From an uncultured Clostridium sp. (GTDB lineage Bacteria; Bacillota; Clostridia; Clostridiales; Clostridiaceae), in NCBI RefSeq assembly GCF_947072515.1, contig NZ_CAMTIG010000018.1, positions 1 to 64,000 on the forward strand: DNA of 64,000 bases. Reading direction: 5' to 3'. Positions 26,496 through 36,442 of the stretch are shown piece by piece. The first letter of the stretch is position 1. Each line of letters begins with the position of its first letter. A program made the position numbers and the translations under genes. The notes under the pieces were generated by a model. It was not told the origin of the DNA and did not search any database. It saw only the letters and a program-made list of their open reading frames with translations.

Positions 26496-26993
26496 ATGAT
26501 GAGTAAAAAGGAGCAAGCTATGAATAAAGAAGATATAGTTATGGCAGGGCTTAGAGATTTATTAAACAAAATGGGATGGCTTAATAAATTTAAAATGGAA
26601 GAAAAACTTAAAGAATATAAGCCTTCAGAAGTACATTGTATTGAATGTATAGAAAGAAGTGAAGATTCTAATGTAACAAAGCTTGCAGAATCTTTATATA
26701 TGACAAGAAGTGCAGTAAGTAAATTAACTAAAAAACTTATAGAAAAAGGGTTTATTGAAAGCTATCAGAAGCCAGAAAATAAGAAAGAAATATACTTTAA
26801 TCTTACAGAGGAGGGGAAAAATATTAGTGGTATACATGAAAGCTTGCACAAGGAGTTTAGAGAAAGAGATAAGGAAGTTTTTGAGAGTATATCAGATGAA
26901 CAATTTAACAGTATGATTGATTTTATAGAGAGATATGGTAAGCATTTAGATAAGGAAATAAAGAAGGGAGAAAGGGAAATTAAAGATAAATAA
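26496..26993 (+). CDS. MarR-family transcriptional regulator
   Basis: 165 aa from ATG 26496 or 26499 (two adjacent Met codons) behind AGAGGAGG. The winged helix motif is VHCIECIERSEDSNVTKLAE (conserved EVHCIECIE signature), then MTRSAVSKLTKKLIEKGFI and the wing ENKKEIYFNLTEEGK. Such proteins are dimeric repressors of efflux or stress genes. No obvious target is adjacent; the nearest gene, at 27108, has its own promoter. Confidence 0.9.
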   Translation: MMSKKEQAMNKEDIVMAGLRDLLNKMGWLNKFKMEEKLKEYKPSEVHCIECIERSEDSNVTKLAESLYMTRSAVSKLTKKLIEKGFIESYQKPENKKEIYFNLTEEGKNISGIHESLHKEFRERDKEVFESISDEQFNSMIDFIERYGKHLDKEIKKGEREIKDK

Positions 26994-27068
26994 GTGTATT
27001 TAAGCGGATTTCATTTATATTTTGGAAACTTTATTAAAATTAAGTTTTATTTTATATCCTTTTAGCTG

Positions 27069-27077
27069 TGATATAAT
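27069..27077 (+). promoter_or_regulatory. Extended -10 promoter of the YcxB-like gene
   Basis: TGATATAAT with TATAAT at 27072-27077 and a T-rich, poor -35. Confidence 0.5.
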
Positions 27078-27107
27078 TTAAGGATATTAAAAAGCGGAGG
27101 GATTTTT

Positions 27108-27641
27108 ATGACTATAAAATATAAAAATGAGGTAGAAGACCTGGTAGAGATAAATATAGGGCTAGGGAAGATGTCGATTAAGAGTTGGATTTTCAATAAC
27201 ATATTCCCTGTAATATATACAATAGCAGCATTGCTTTTAGTTATATATCTTGCATTTGAGCAAGGTGGGTTCACAGCTCAAGTTGGAGCAGTAATATTTC
27301 TTTTTATAGCAACTTCAGCTTTCCTGTGGGTAAATACATTACTTACAAAGAGAAAGAACTTTAGAAGAGCGATGATGAGATTAGCTAAGAAAAACCCAGA
27401 CTATGTTCAACAAAAGCTTGTTGTCAGAACTGAAAAAGAAATGATTGTAAAAAACTTAGAGAATAAGAAGAAGACATTCAAATTTAGACTTAATCAAATT
27501 AAAAAAGTTGTAGAGAAAAATAATTATGTTTTCATATTAGACGAAAAAGATAAGCCATTAGTTACAATACCATTAAGAGCATTTAACAATGAAGAAGAGT
27601 TTGGTGAGTTCTTTGATAAAATAACTGTAATAAGAGAATAA
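27108..27641 (+). CDS. YcxB-like membrane protein
   Basis: 177 aa with two membrane helices (about residues 30-50 and 55-78) and a C-terminal cytoplasmic beta domain matching the YcxB-like pattern (KKTFKFRLNQIKKVVEKNNYVFI ... PLRAFNNEEEFGEFF). Function unknown in all bacteria. RBS GCGGAGG. It has its own terminator at 27667-27708. Confidence 0.75.
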   Translation: MTIKYKNEVEDLVEINIGLGKMSIKSWIFNNIFPVIYTIAALLLVIYLAFEQGGFTAQVGAVIFLFIATSAFLWVNTLLTKRKNFRRAMMRLAKKNPDYVQQKLVVRTEKEMIVKNLENKKKTFKFRLNQIKKVVEKNNYVFILDEKDKPLVTIPLRAFNNEEEFGEFFDKITVIRE

Positions 27642-27666
27642 AATTTACATAAATACCAGGTATAGG

Positions 27667-27708
27667 ATAAAGGATGAAATTTTAAAGAGATTTTATCCTT
27701 TATTTTTG
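27667..27708 (+). terminator. Terminator of the YcxB-like gene
   Basis: AAAGGATGAAAT (27669-27680) pairs with ATTTTATCCTTT (27690-27701), one wobble, then TATTTTTG. Confidence 0.8.
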
Positions 27709-27747
27709 TATATAAATTGTACTTAATTTATGACATTTTAATAGAGA

Positions 27748-27806
27748 TTATGCATAAAATTCCTCACAAAGCATAATTATGCACAATTAAGGTATATTTA
27801 TGCATC
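27748..27806 (+). promoter_or_regulatory. Cluster of TTATGCATAA-type palindromes
   Basis: TTATGCATAA (27748-27757), GCATAATTATGC (27771-27782, perfect palindrome) and TTTATGCATC (27797-27806) lie within 60 bp, 450 bp before speF. They look like binding sites for a dimeric or hexameric regulator. ArgR-type ARG boxes (TGnATAAnnATnCA-like) are one candidate, given the arginine and ornithine genes downstream. The rest of the 27.71-28.27 kb gap is AT-rich without an ORF. Confidence 0.4.
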
Positions 27807-28109
27807 GAGAAACGGTAAGTTAATAAAGTTCACTAAAAATATATGGATAAAATATTAATAGTAAAAAAATTACAAGTGAGTGAAAGAAAGATATCACTAT
27901 AATTTTAAAAAAATAAGTGATAAAAAATTGATACTTTTATAAGGAAAATGCAATTAAGCAGAAAAATTGAAAATTAATAACAAGTAAATTTAAGAAATAG
28001 TAAGAAAATAACAGAGTGAAAAAAAGGCTAATAAATCACCGATAAAAATGAATAAAATGTTAAATAATTAATATTAAATAGCAGAATGGTAAATCTTAGA
28101 ATAGAATCA

Positions 28110-28138
28110 TTGCAATATGGTAATACGGGGAGTATGAT
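28110..28138 (+). promoter_or_regulatory. Candidate speF promoter
   Basis: TTGCAA (28110-28115), 17-bp spacer, TATGAT (28133-28138). The leader would be about 120 nt, containing an inverted repeat TTAAGTAA/TTTACTTAA around 28144-28171. Confidence 0.5.
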
Positions 28139-28266
28139 TTTAATTAAGTAAGTAGTTATTTAATTTACTTAAAGAAAAAATTGCAATACAATATAACAAT
28201 AATCTCAAGGTAAAAATAAAATAACATAACAATTAATTATATAAATGCTCTAAGGAGGAAATAAGG

Positions 28267-30426
28267 ATGAAAAATTTAAAAATTGCTTGTTCTGAATTAG
28301 TAAAAAATGATGTAGTAACAAGCAGAGAAAAAATTGATTGTTACAGCACTGATTTTACAGATGTTGCAGCAGTTGTAGTTACAGCTCAAGAAAAAGATAT
28401 AATAAAGAAGGTTTCTGAAACTAAACTTGGAATTCCTGTATTTGTTATTTTATCAAGTGGTGAAATATTAGATGCTGAATTATCAGCAATGGTATACAGC
28501 ATCATTGATAAAGATAACAAATTCAATGGAACTTTACAAGAAAGAAAAATCGAAGCAGCAGCAGCTGATTACGAAGCAAGAGTATTACCTCCATTCTTTG
28601 GAAAATTAAAAGAATATGTTGAAAAAGGAAATACTCAATTTGACTGTCCAGGACACCAAGGTGGACAATACTTCCGTAAACATCCAGCAGGAAGAATGCT
28701 ATATGAATTCTTCGGAGAAAATGTATTTAGATCAGATATATGTAACGCTGACGTTGCATTAGGAGATTTATTAATACATGAAGGACCAGCAGTTTCAGCA
28801 GAAGAACATGCTGCAAAAGTTTATAATGCAGATAAAACTTACTTCGTAATGAACGGAACTTCTTCTTCAAACCAAGTTGCTATAAAAGCAGCTGTAGCTC
28901 CTGGAGATTTAGTATTATTCGATAGAAATAACCATAAATCAAACTATATCGCAGCTTTAGTACAAGCAGGCGGAAATCCAGTATACTTAGAAACAGCAAG
29001 AAATCCATTTGGATTTATTGGTGGAATAGATGCTCATTGTTTCGAAGAAGAATATATAAGAGCAGAAATAGCTAAAGTAGATCCTTCAAGAGCTAAAGCT
29101 GAAAGACCTTTCAGATTAGCAATAATCCAATTAGGAACATATGATGGAACAATCTACAATGCAAGACAAGTTGTTGATAAAATAGGACACCTTTGTGATT
29201 ATATTTTATTTGACTCTGCTTGGGTTGGATATGAACAATTCATACCAATGATGAGAAACTGTTCTCCATTATTATTAGATTTAAATGAAAATGATCCTGG
29301 TATCTTTGTTACTCAATCAGTACACAAACAACAAGCAGGATTCTCACAAACATCACAAATACACAAAAAAGATAGTCATATTAGAGGACAAAAGAGATAT
29401 ATTGATCACAAACATTTCAATAACTCATTTATGGCTCATGCTTCAACAAGTCCATTCTACCCATTATTTGCAGCTTTAGATGTAAATGCTAAAATGCAAG
29501 AAGGTGAAGCAGGAAGAAAATTATGGCATGACTGTGTAACTGTAGGAATAGAAGCAAGAAAAATGATTCTAGACAGATGTGAAATGTTTAAACCATTTAT
29601 TCCAACTGAAGTAAATGGAAAGAAATGGGGAGAATACCCAACTGAAGAAATCGCAAATAACATTGAATTCTTCAAATTCCACCCAGGACAAAAATGGCAT
29701 TCATTTGATGGATATGCAGAAGATCAATATTTCGTAGATCCAAACAAATTTATGTTAACTACTCCAGGAATCGATGCTGAAACTGGAGAATACGAAGCAT
29801 TTGGTATACCAGCTAATATCTTAGCTAACTACTTAAGAGAAAATGGAATAATTCCTGAGAAGAACGATCTTAACTCAATATTATTCTTAATGACTCCAGC
29901 TGAAACTATAAACAAAATGCAAAACTTAGTTTCACACTTAGTTAGATTTGAAACATTAATAAAAGAAGATGCATTATTAAAAGATGTTATTCCAACACTT
30001 TACTATAATAATGAAGCTCGTTACAATGGATATACAATAAGACAATTATGTCAAGAAATGCATGATTTCTATAAAGAATCAAAAGCAAAAGATTATCAAA
30101 AACAAATATTCAGACATGATTCATTCCCAGAAAGAGCTATGACTCCATATGAAGCTAACGTTAACTATATCAGAAACAACTGTAAATTAGTTGCATTAGA
30201 AAACATCGTTGGAGAAATCGCATTAGAAGGAGCTCTTCCATATCCACCAGGAGTATTCTGTGTTGTTCCAGGAGAAAAATGGACTGAAATAGTTCAAAAA
30301 TACTTCTTAATTCTTGAAGAAGGAATTAACAAGTTCCCAGGATTTGCACCAGAAATACAAGGTGTTTATTTAGAAGAACAAGCTGATGGAAATGTAAAAG
30401 CATTTGGTTATGTTTTAAATAAATAA
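28267..30426 (+). CDS. speF: Inducible ornithine decarboxylase
   Basis: 719 aa, PLP-dependent fold type I decarboxylase of the SpeF/SpeC type. It has an N-terminal wing domain (about residues 1-110), a large PLP domain with the lysine in TQSVHKQQAGFSQT, and a C-terminal domain. Sequences such as FNNSFMAHASTSPFYPLFAALDVNAKMQ, WHSFDGYAEDQYFVDP and IRQLCQEMHDFYKES follow E. coli SpeF closely from memory. It converts ornithine to putrescine and CO2, consuming a proton. A PotE-type antiporter gene lies downstream, as in E. coli speF-potE, but an arginine decarboxylase gene is between them. RBS AAGGAGG. Codons are richer in C-ending forms than neighbours, suggesting high expression. Confidence 0.9.
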   Translation: MKNLKIACSELVKNDVVTSREKIDCYSTDFTDVAAVVVTAQEKDIIKKVSETKLGIPVFVILSSGEILDAELSAMVYSIIDKDNKFNGTLQERKIEAAAADYEARVLPPFFGKLKEYVEKGNTQFDCPGHQGGQYFRKHPAGRMLYEFFGENVFRSDICNADVALGDLLIHEGPAVSAEEHAAKVYNADKTYFVMNGTSSSNQVAIKAAVAPGDLVLFDRNNHKSNYIAALVQAGGNPVYLETARNPFGFIGGIDAHCFEEEYIRAEIAKVDPSRAKAERPFRLAIIQLGTYDGTIYNARQVVDKIGHLCDYILFDSAWVGYEQFIPMMRNCSPLLLDLNENDPGIFVTQSVHKQQAGFSQTSQIHKKDSHIRGQKRYIDHKHFNNSFMAHASTSPFYPLFAALDVNAKMQEGEAGRKLWHDCVTVGIEARKMILDRCEMFKPFIPTEVNGKKWGEYPTEEIANNIEFFKFHPGQKWHSFDGYAEDQYFVDPNKFMLTTPGIDAETGEYEAFGIPANILANYLRENGIIPEKNDLNSILFLMTPAETINKMQNLVSHLVRFETLIKEDALLKDVIPTLYYNNEARYNGYTIRQLCQEMHDFYKESKAKDYQKQIFRHDSFPERAMTPYEANVNYIRNNCKLVALENIVGEIALEGALPYPPGVFCVVPGEKWTEIVQKYFLILEEGINKFPGFAPEIQGVYLEEQADGNVKAFGYVLNK

Positions 30427-30434
30427 TAAATTTA

Positions 30435-30470
30435 GGAGATATAGTATAAGTTTACTTATGCTATATTTCC
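30435..30470 (+). other. Stable hairpin between speF and adiA
   Basis: 16-bp arms 30435-30450 and 30455-30470 with two wobble pairs and a 4-nt loop (TTTA). No T run follows, so it may be an RNA-processing or stability element. Confidence 0.6.
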
Positions 30471-30530
30471 GGATTTAAATTTAAATACATAAATAGGAAT
30501 TGATATATTTTAAGAAAAGTAGGTGTCAAA

Positions 30531-32810
30531 ATGAATAATTTTAAAAACGGGAAAATTCTTATATACTATAAGAAATGTGAAGAAGGCGAGAAGCTTAAAA
30601 AACTAACTGATATTGCAAAACATCTTGAAGTGGCATATCATTTAGAGGTTACATTTGTAAAATCTAAATCAGATTTTATGGAGGATTTACTTTATAAACA
30701 AGATTTATCTTGTATACTAATGGAATATGATTCAGAAAGTATCGGTGAATTAGATAGAGCACTTAAATTTATAAGAAAACACAATAAGAAAATACCTGTA
30801 ATAGCATTCACTGGAAATAAAGATGATTTAAATAAATTGAACTTATCAGAAATCAAAGAGTTAAATGATTTTTGTTTCTTATACGAAGACACAGTTGATT
30901 TCTTAGCAGGAAGAATTGAAGAGCATTCAAAAAATTACATGAGTATAGTTGAATCTCCATTCTTAAATAACCTAATAAAATATGCTAAGGAATATAAATA
31001 TGCATGGCACACTCCAGGACATATGGGAGGATGTGCATTCTTAAAGAATCCTCCAGGGAAATATTTTTATGATTTCTTAGGAGAAAATGTATTTAGAACA
31101 GACCTTTCTGTTTCGGTACCAGAATTAGGATCATTATTAGATCATGAAGGACCAATTGGAGATTCAGAAAAGTTTGCAGCAAGAGTTTTTGGAGCTGATC
31201 AAACTTACTATGTTCTTAATGGAACAAGCTCTGTAAACCAAATTATTTGGAGAGGAAGAGTTACAAGAGATGAGTTAGCTTTCGTTGATAGAAACTGTCA
31301 TAAGTCATTAAACTATGCAATGACAATAACAGAAGCTATTCCAACTTATATCACTCCAAGAAGAAATGGATTAGGAATTATAGGACCTGTTAAATTAGAA
31401 GAATTTACAGCTGACTATATCAGAAATGAAGTTAAAAATAACCCATTAGTTTCTGAAGAAAAAGCAAAAGAGAATATCAAGATGTTAACATTAACTAACT
31501 CAACTTATGATGGATTATGTTATAACGTAAGCAAAATAAAAGAGACTTTAGATAAAAATGTTAAAAACCTTCACTTTGATGAAGCTTGGTATGCATATGC
31601 TAAATTCCATCCATTATATAAAAACTTCTTTGCAATGACAGATGATTTAGATACTGAAAATCATCCACCAATATTTGCTTCACATTCAACTCATAAGTTA
31701 TTAGCAGCTTTCTCACAAGCTTCTATGTTACACATTAAAGATGGTAGCGAAACTAAAGTTGACCCAGAAATATTCAATGAAGCATATATGATGTATGGAT
31801 CAACATCTCCACAATACAACATGATTGCATCATTAGATGTTGCAACTAACATGATGGACTTCAATGGAGAAGATTTATTAGAAGAAACTATAAAAGATGC
31901 TATAGATTTAAGAAAAAATATTAGCAAATTATATGAAGAAGAAAAAGATAATGGTGGTTGGTTCTTCTCAGTTTGGCAACCTGAAACAACTATGTATGAA
32001 GGTAAAGAAACTAGAATATCACAAGTACCAACTGAATTCTTAGCTAAAGATCAAAAAACTTGGACTTTAGATGCTAAGAAAAACTGGCATGGATTTGAAG
32101 ATATCGAAGATGATTACGTAATGGTTGACCCATTAAAAATCACTATAAAAATGCCAGGAATTAATGTTGATGGAAGCTTAGAAGAAGAAGGGATTCCAGC
32201 AGCAATCGTATCAAATTATTTAATTAACTTTGGTGTTGTAGCAGAAAAAACTGACTACTACTCATTATTAATATTAAACTCAATTGGTACAACTAAGAGT
32301 AAACAAGGTTCATTAATCTCAGGATTAAGCCAACTTAAGAAATTATATGATGAAAATGCTCCATTAAGTGAAGTATTCCCTGAATTAGTTAAATCAAATC
32401 CAGGTGTTTATGATAATGTAGGATTAAAAGATCATTGTACAACAATGCATCAATACATTAAAGAACACAGAATACTTGAATTAATGGCTAAATCATATCA
32501 AATAATTCCAAAACCAACTATGAAACCAGCAGAAGCTGCAAGAAAAGTATTCAAGGAAGAAGTAGAAAAAGTTTCTATTGCTAACATGAAAGGAAGAGTT
32601 GCAGCGATTATGGTAGTTCCATACCCACCAGGAATTCCAATGGTAATGGGTGGAGAAATCATAGATGATTCTTCAGAACCAATTGTAGATTACTTACTAG
32701 CTAGAGAAAAGTTTGAAAAAGCATTCCCTGGTTACTATGGAGATATCCATGGAATCGAAGTTGTTGAAGAAAATGGAGAAAGAAAATTCCAAACATTAGT
32801 TTTAAAATAG
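30531..32810 (+). CDS. adiA: Biodegradative arginine decarboxylase
   Basis: 759 aa, similar in length and motifs to E. coli AdiA (about 755). The N-terminal wing domain (about 1-130) ends in YEDTVDFLAGRIEEHS, matching AdiA. The PLP domain shows HTPGHMGG, LGENVFRTDLS, LGSLLDHEGP, DRNCHKSL, TNSTYDGLCYN, LHFDEAWYAYAKFHP and the PLP lysine in SHSTHKLLAAFSQAS. These fit AdiA better than lysine decarboxylase (which has VHFDSAWVPYTNF). It makes agmatine from arginine, using a proton. RBS is weak (AGTAGGTGTC), and it is 104 bp after speF, probably in the same transcript. Confidence 0.85.
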   Translation: MNNFKNGKILIYYKKCEEGEKLKKLTDIAKHLEVAYHLEVTFVKSKSDFMEDLLYKQDLSCILMEYDSESIGELDRALKFIRKHNKKIPVIAFTGNKDDLNKLNLSEIKELNDFCFLYEDTVDFLAGRIEEHSKNYMSIVESPFLNNLIKYAKEYKYAWHTPGHMGGCAFLKNPPGKYFYDFLGENVFRTDLSVSVPELGSLLDHEGPIGDSEKFAARVFGADQTYYVLNGTSSVNQIIWRGRVTRDELAFVDRNCHKSLNYAMTITEAIPTYITPRRNGLGIIGPVKLEEFTADYIRNEVKNNPLVSEEKAKENIKMLTLTNSTYDGLCYNVSKIKETLDKNVKNLHFDEAWYAYAKFHPLYKNFFAMTDDLDTENHPPIFASHSTHKLLAAFSQASMLHIKDGSETKVDPEIFNEAYMMYGSTSPQYNMIASLDVATNMMDFNGEDLLEETIKDAIDLRKNISKLYEEEKDNGGWFFSVWQPETTMYEGKETRISQVPTEFLAKDQKTWTLDAKKNWHGFEDIEDDYVMVDPLKITIKMPGINVDGSLEEEGIPAAIVSNYLINFGVVAEKTDYYSLLILNSIGTTKSKQGSLISGLSQLKKLYDENAPLSEVFPELVKSNPGVYDNVGLKDHCTTMHQYIKEHRILELMAKSYQIIPKPTMKPAEAARKVFKEEVEKVSIANMKGRVAAIMVVPYPPGIPMVMGGEIIDDSSEPIVDYLLAREKFEKAFPGYYGDIHGIEVVEENGERKFQTLVLK

Positions 32811-32836
32811 AATAAAGAAAATAAATAAGTTAATGA

Positions 32837-32877
32837 CTGTTTTACTCTATTATAGAATTTAAAGTAGAGTAAAGCAG
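32837..32877 (+). other. Stable hairpin between adiA and potE
   Basis: CTGTTTTACTCTA (32837-32849) pairs with TAGAGTAAAGCAG (32865-32877) over 13 bp with one wobble. No T run, so it is more like the processing hairpin after speF than a terminator. Confidence 0.6.
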
Positions 32878-32907
32878 CTATAATATATATAAGGTAGGTA
32901 TCATAAA

Positions 32908-34233
32908 ATGGGAAAAAGCAAAACGAAAATGAGTGCGCTCCAACTTACTGTTATAGTTGCCGTTAACATGATGGGATCAGGTATTATCATGTTACCATCT
33001 AACTTAGCACAAGTTGGGACAATTTCAATTATTTCTTGGATTGTTACTGCATTAGGAGCCTTAGCATTAGCTTGGACTTTCGCACAATGTGGTATGTTAA
33101 GTAGAAATAGCGGAGGTATGGGTGGATATGCTCAATATACTTTCGGTAAAAGTGGTAACTTTATGGCAAACTACGGTTATGCAGTATCGTTAGTAATTTC
33201 TAACGTTGCTATATCAGTATCAGTTGTTGCTTACGCAACAGTGTTCTTAGGTATTACATTATCACCTATAGCAAACACACTTGCAATTATATTTGTTATA
33301 TGGCTAAGTACTGTAGTTAACTTTGGTAGTGCTAGCCTTACTGGTAAGTTTGGTTCAGTTGTTGTATGGGGAATCATAATTCCACTAGTTCTTTTAGTTG
33401 TAATTGGTTGGTTCTGGTTCAGTCCTTCACAATGGATACATTCATGGAATCCACACCACTACACATTAGCTAACGGAATTAAATCAGCAATTCCATTAAC
33501 TTTATGGGCATTCTTAGGATTAGAATCTGCATCAGCTAACATGGATGCTGTTGAAAATCCACAAAAGAACGTTCCAATAGCTTGTTTAGCAGGAACAATA
33601 ATCGCAGCAGTATTATACATAATTTCAACAGAAGTTATGGCAGGTATCGTTCCATTACACGCATTAGCTACTTCTAATGCACCATTTGGATTAGCATTTG
33701 CTACAATGTTTAACCCAACAGTTGGTAAAATAATCATGGGATTAATGGTTATCGCTTGTTTCGGATCATTAATGGCATGGCAATTCACTGTTGCAGAAGT
33801 TTTCAGAAGTTCAGCTTTCGAAGGATATTTCCCAAAAATATTCACAAAAGTTACAAGCAAAGAAGTTCCAATAGTTGGAATGATCATATTAGCAATAGTA
33901 CAAACTGTATTTGCTTTCATGACTATCAGCCCTAACTTAAATGCACAGTTCCAAGTTATAGTTAACCTGGCGGTTGTTACTAACATGGTTCCATACTTAT
34001 TATCAATGGCTTCATTACAAAATATGCAAATCGTTGAAAAAGCTAAATTTGGAGCTAAAAAGTTACGTTTCAATACCATAATAGCAGTATTAGCAGGTAT
34101 CTATACTTTATACGCTTTATACACAGCTGGTTCACAAGCTATGTTATACGGTGGAATAGTTGCTATGGCAGGATGGACAATCTACGGATTCTTAGCACAC
34201 AGATTCAATAAAGAAGAAGGTATGCTAGCATAG
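32908..34233 (+). CDS. potE: Putrescine/ornithine antiporter, PotE type
   Basis: 441 aa, APC-family transporter with about 12 membrane helices. Diagnostic segments include VNMMGSGIIMLPSNLAQVG, GGMGGYAQYTFGKSGNFMANY, IGWFWFSPSQWIHSWNPHH, LWAFLGLESASANMD and NLAVVTNMVPYLLSMA, all very close to E. coli PotE. It exchanges external ornithine for internal putrescine. It may also handle arginine/agmatine here because no AdiC-like gene is seen. Ends the cassette at the strong terminator 34253-34291. Confidence 0.88.
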   Translation: MGKSKTKMSALQLTVIVAVNMMGSGIIMLPSNLAQVGTISIISWIVTALGALALAWTFAQCGMLSRNSGGMGGYAQYTFGKSGNFMANYGYAVSLVISNVAISVSVVAYATVFLGITLSPIANTLAIIFVIWLSTVVNFGSASLTGKFGSVVVWGIIIPLVLLVVIGWFWFSPSQWIHSWNPHHYTLANGIKSAIPLTLWAFLGLESASANMDAVENPQKNVPIACLAGTIIAAVLYIISTEVMAGIVPLHALATSNAPFGLAFATMFNPTVGKIIMGLMVIACFGSLMAWQFTVAEVFRSSAFEGYFPKIFTKVTSKEVPIVGMIILAIVQTVFAFMTISPNLNAQFQVIVNLAVVTNMVPYLLSMASLQNMQIVEKAKFGAKKLRFNTIIAVLAGIYTLYALYTAGSQAMLYGGIVAMAGWTIYGFLAHRFNKEEGMLA

Positions 34234-34252
34234 TTCGTTATAGTAAATAAAT

Positions 34253-34291
34253 AAAAAGGATTTTTTCAGTATTGAAAAAATCCTTTTTTTT
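34253..34291 (+). terminator. Terminator of the speF-adiA-potE cassette
   Basis: Long stem AAAAAGGATTTTTTCA (34253-34268) with TGAAAAAATCCTTTTT (34273-34288), then T residues. Confidence 0.93.
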
Positions 34292-34414
34292 ATTTCAAAT
34301 ATAAAATTTAAATGTGATAAAAGATTTTTATAAATCAAGAAGAAATTATAAAAATACTAATAAAAATTAAGAGATATAAAGATAATAGATAGAGGATTGT
34401 GAATGAAAATTTTG

Positions 34415-34443
34415 TTGACAATGAGAGTTTTGTAATTTATAAT
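34415..34443 (+). promoter_or_regulatory. guaB promoter, perfect consensus
   Basis: TTGACA (34415-34420), 17-bp spacer, TATAAT (34438-34443). Start near 34450, just before the riboswitch. Confidence 0.9.
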
Positions 34444-34477
34444 AGTGATAATTTAAAATTGAATTTTGCACATTTTA

Positions 34478-34546
34478 TGACTCGTATATCCCTTGAATAT
34501 GGCAAGGAGTCTCTACCGGAAACCTTAAATTTCCGACTATGAGTGG
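34478..34546 (+). promoter_or_regulatory. Guanine riboswitch controlling guaB
   Basis: Purine-class aptamer: P1 uses ACTC (34480-34483) with GAGT (34541-34544). The core has GTATATC, P2 with the ATATGG loop, GTCTCTACC, P3 with CCTTAAA loop (GGAAACCTTAAATTTCC) and the 3' strand CCGACTATG. The specificity position in GA-C-TATG is C, which pairs with guanine (U would mean adenine). A guanine or GMP surplus would lower guaB. The expression platform is the hairpin 34572-34597 and the terminator at 34611-34657. A 94-aa minus-strand ORF here is only a shadow. Confidence 0.95.
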
Positions 34547-34610
34547 ATTTAATATAGTATATCGTTACTTTGTTCTTATAGAGGGTTTTATAAGAACTTT
34601 TAAGTATCCG

Positions 34611-34657
34611 AAAAAGCATATTATCTTCACTTACAGGGAAGCTAATGTGCTTTTTTT
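34611..34657 (+). terminator. Riboswitch-controlled terminator
   Basis: AAAAAGCATATTA (34611-34623) pairs with TAATGTGCTTTTT (34643-34655), with an inner CTTC/GAAG-like extension; T run follows. Upstream the hairpin GTTCTTATA/TATAAGAAC (34572-34597) may be part of the switching helix. About 200 nt of AT-rich leader follow to guaB. Confidence 0.8.
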
Positions 34658-34806
34658 GTACTTTTTTATAAAAATGACTGTATATTATGGACATTAATAT
34701 AAAATTGTTTAAAAGCAACATACATATTCAAGTGATTTTAAATATCCAAAATTATGGACGAGTTATTTAAAATATGCTAAGTAGTAAAGTAATATTTATT
34801 AAATAA

Positions 34807-36309
<1,503 letters not shown>

Positions 36310-36341
36310 TAAAAATAGACTTTAAATTAAAAGTTAAGATT

Positions 36342-36402
36342 GAAACTGGGCTATGTGTCCAGTTTCTATATCTTAAAATTAGTATAGAGAATATGATATA
36401 AT
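36342..36402 (+). promoter_or_regulatory. Hairpin and guaA promoter
   Basis: GAAACTGG (36342-36349) pairs with CCAGTTTC (36359-36366) with a 9-nt loop, possibly ending part of guaB transcription. Then an extended -10 TGATATAAT (TATAAT 36397-36402) likely drives guaA. Confidence 0.55.
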
Positions 36403-36442
36403 AGTTATGTAAAATTAAGGAATAAAAATTCAGGAGGAAACC

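Noticed and set aside
30531..32810. Lysine decarboxylase (CadA/LdcC) call
   Set aside because: LHFDEAWYAYAKFHP, the 759-aa length and the wing domain (YEDTVDFLAGR) fit AdiA better; lysine enzymes have VHFDSAWVPYTNF-type sequence.
33459..34079. 206-aa minus-strand ORF inside potE
   Set aside because: Antisense of membrane-protein codons; hbd and potE show the same kind of shadow.
34437..34721. 94-aa minus-strand ORF upstream of guaB
   Set aside because: It overlaps the guanine riboswitch and the following hairpins; the composition is a by-product of the antisense of structured RNA.
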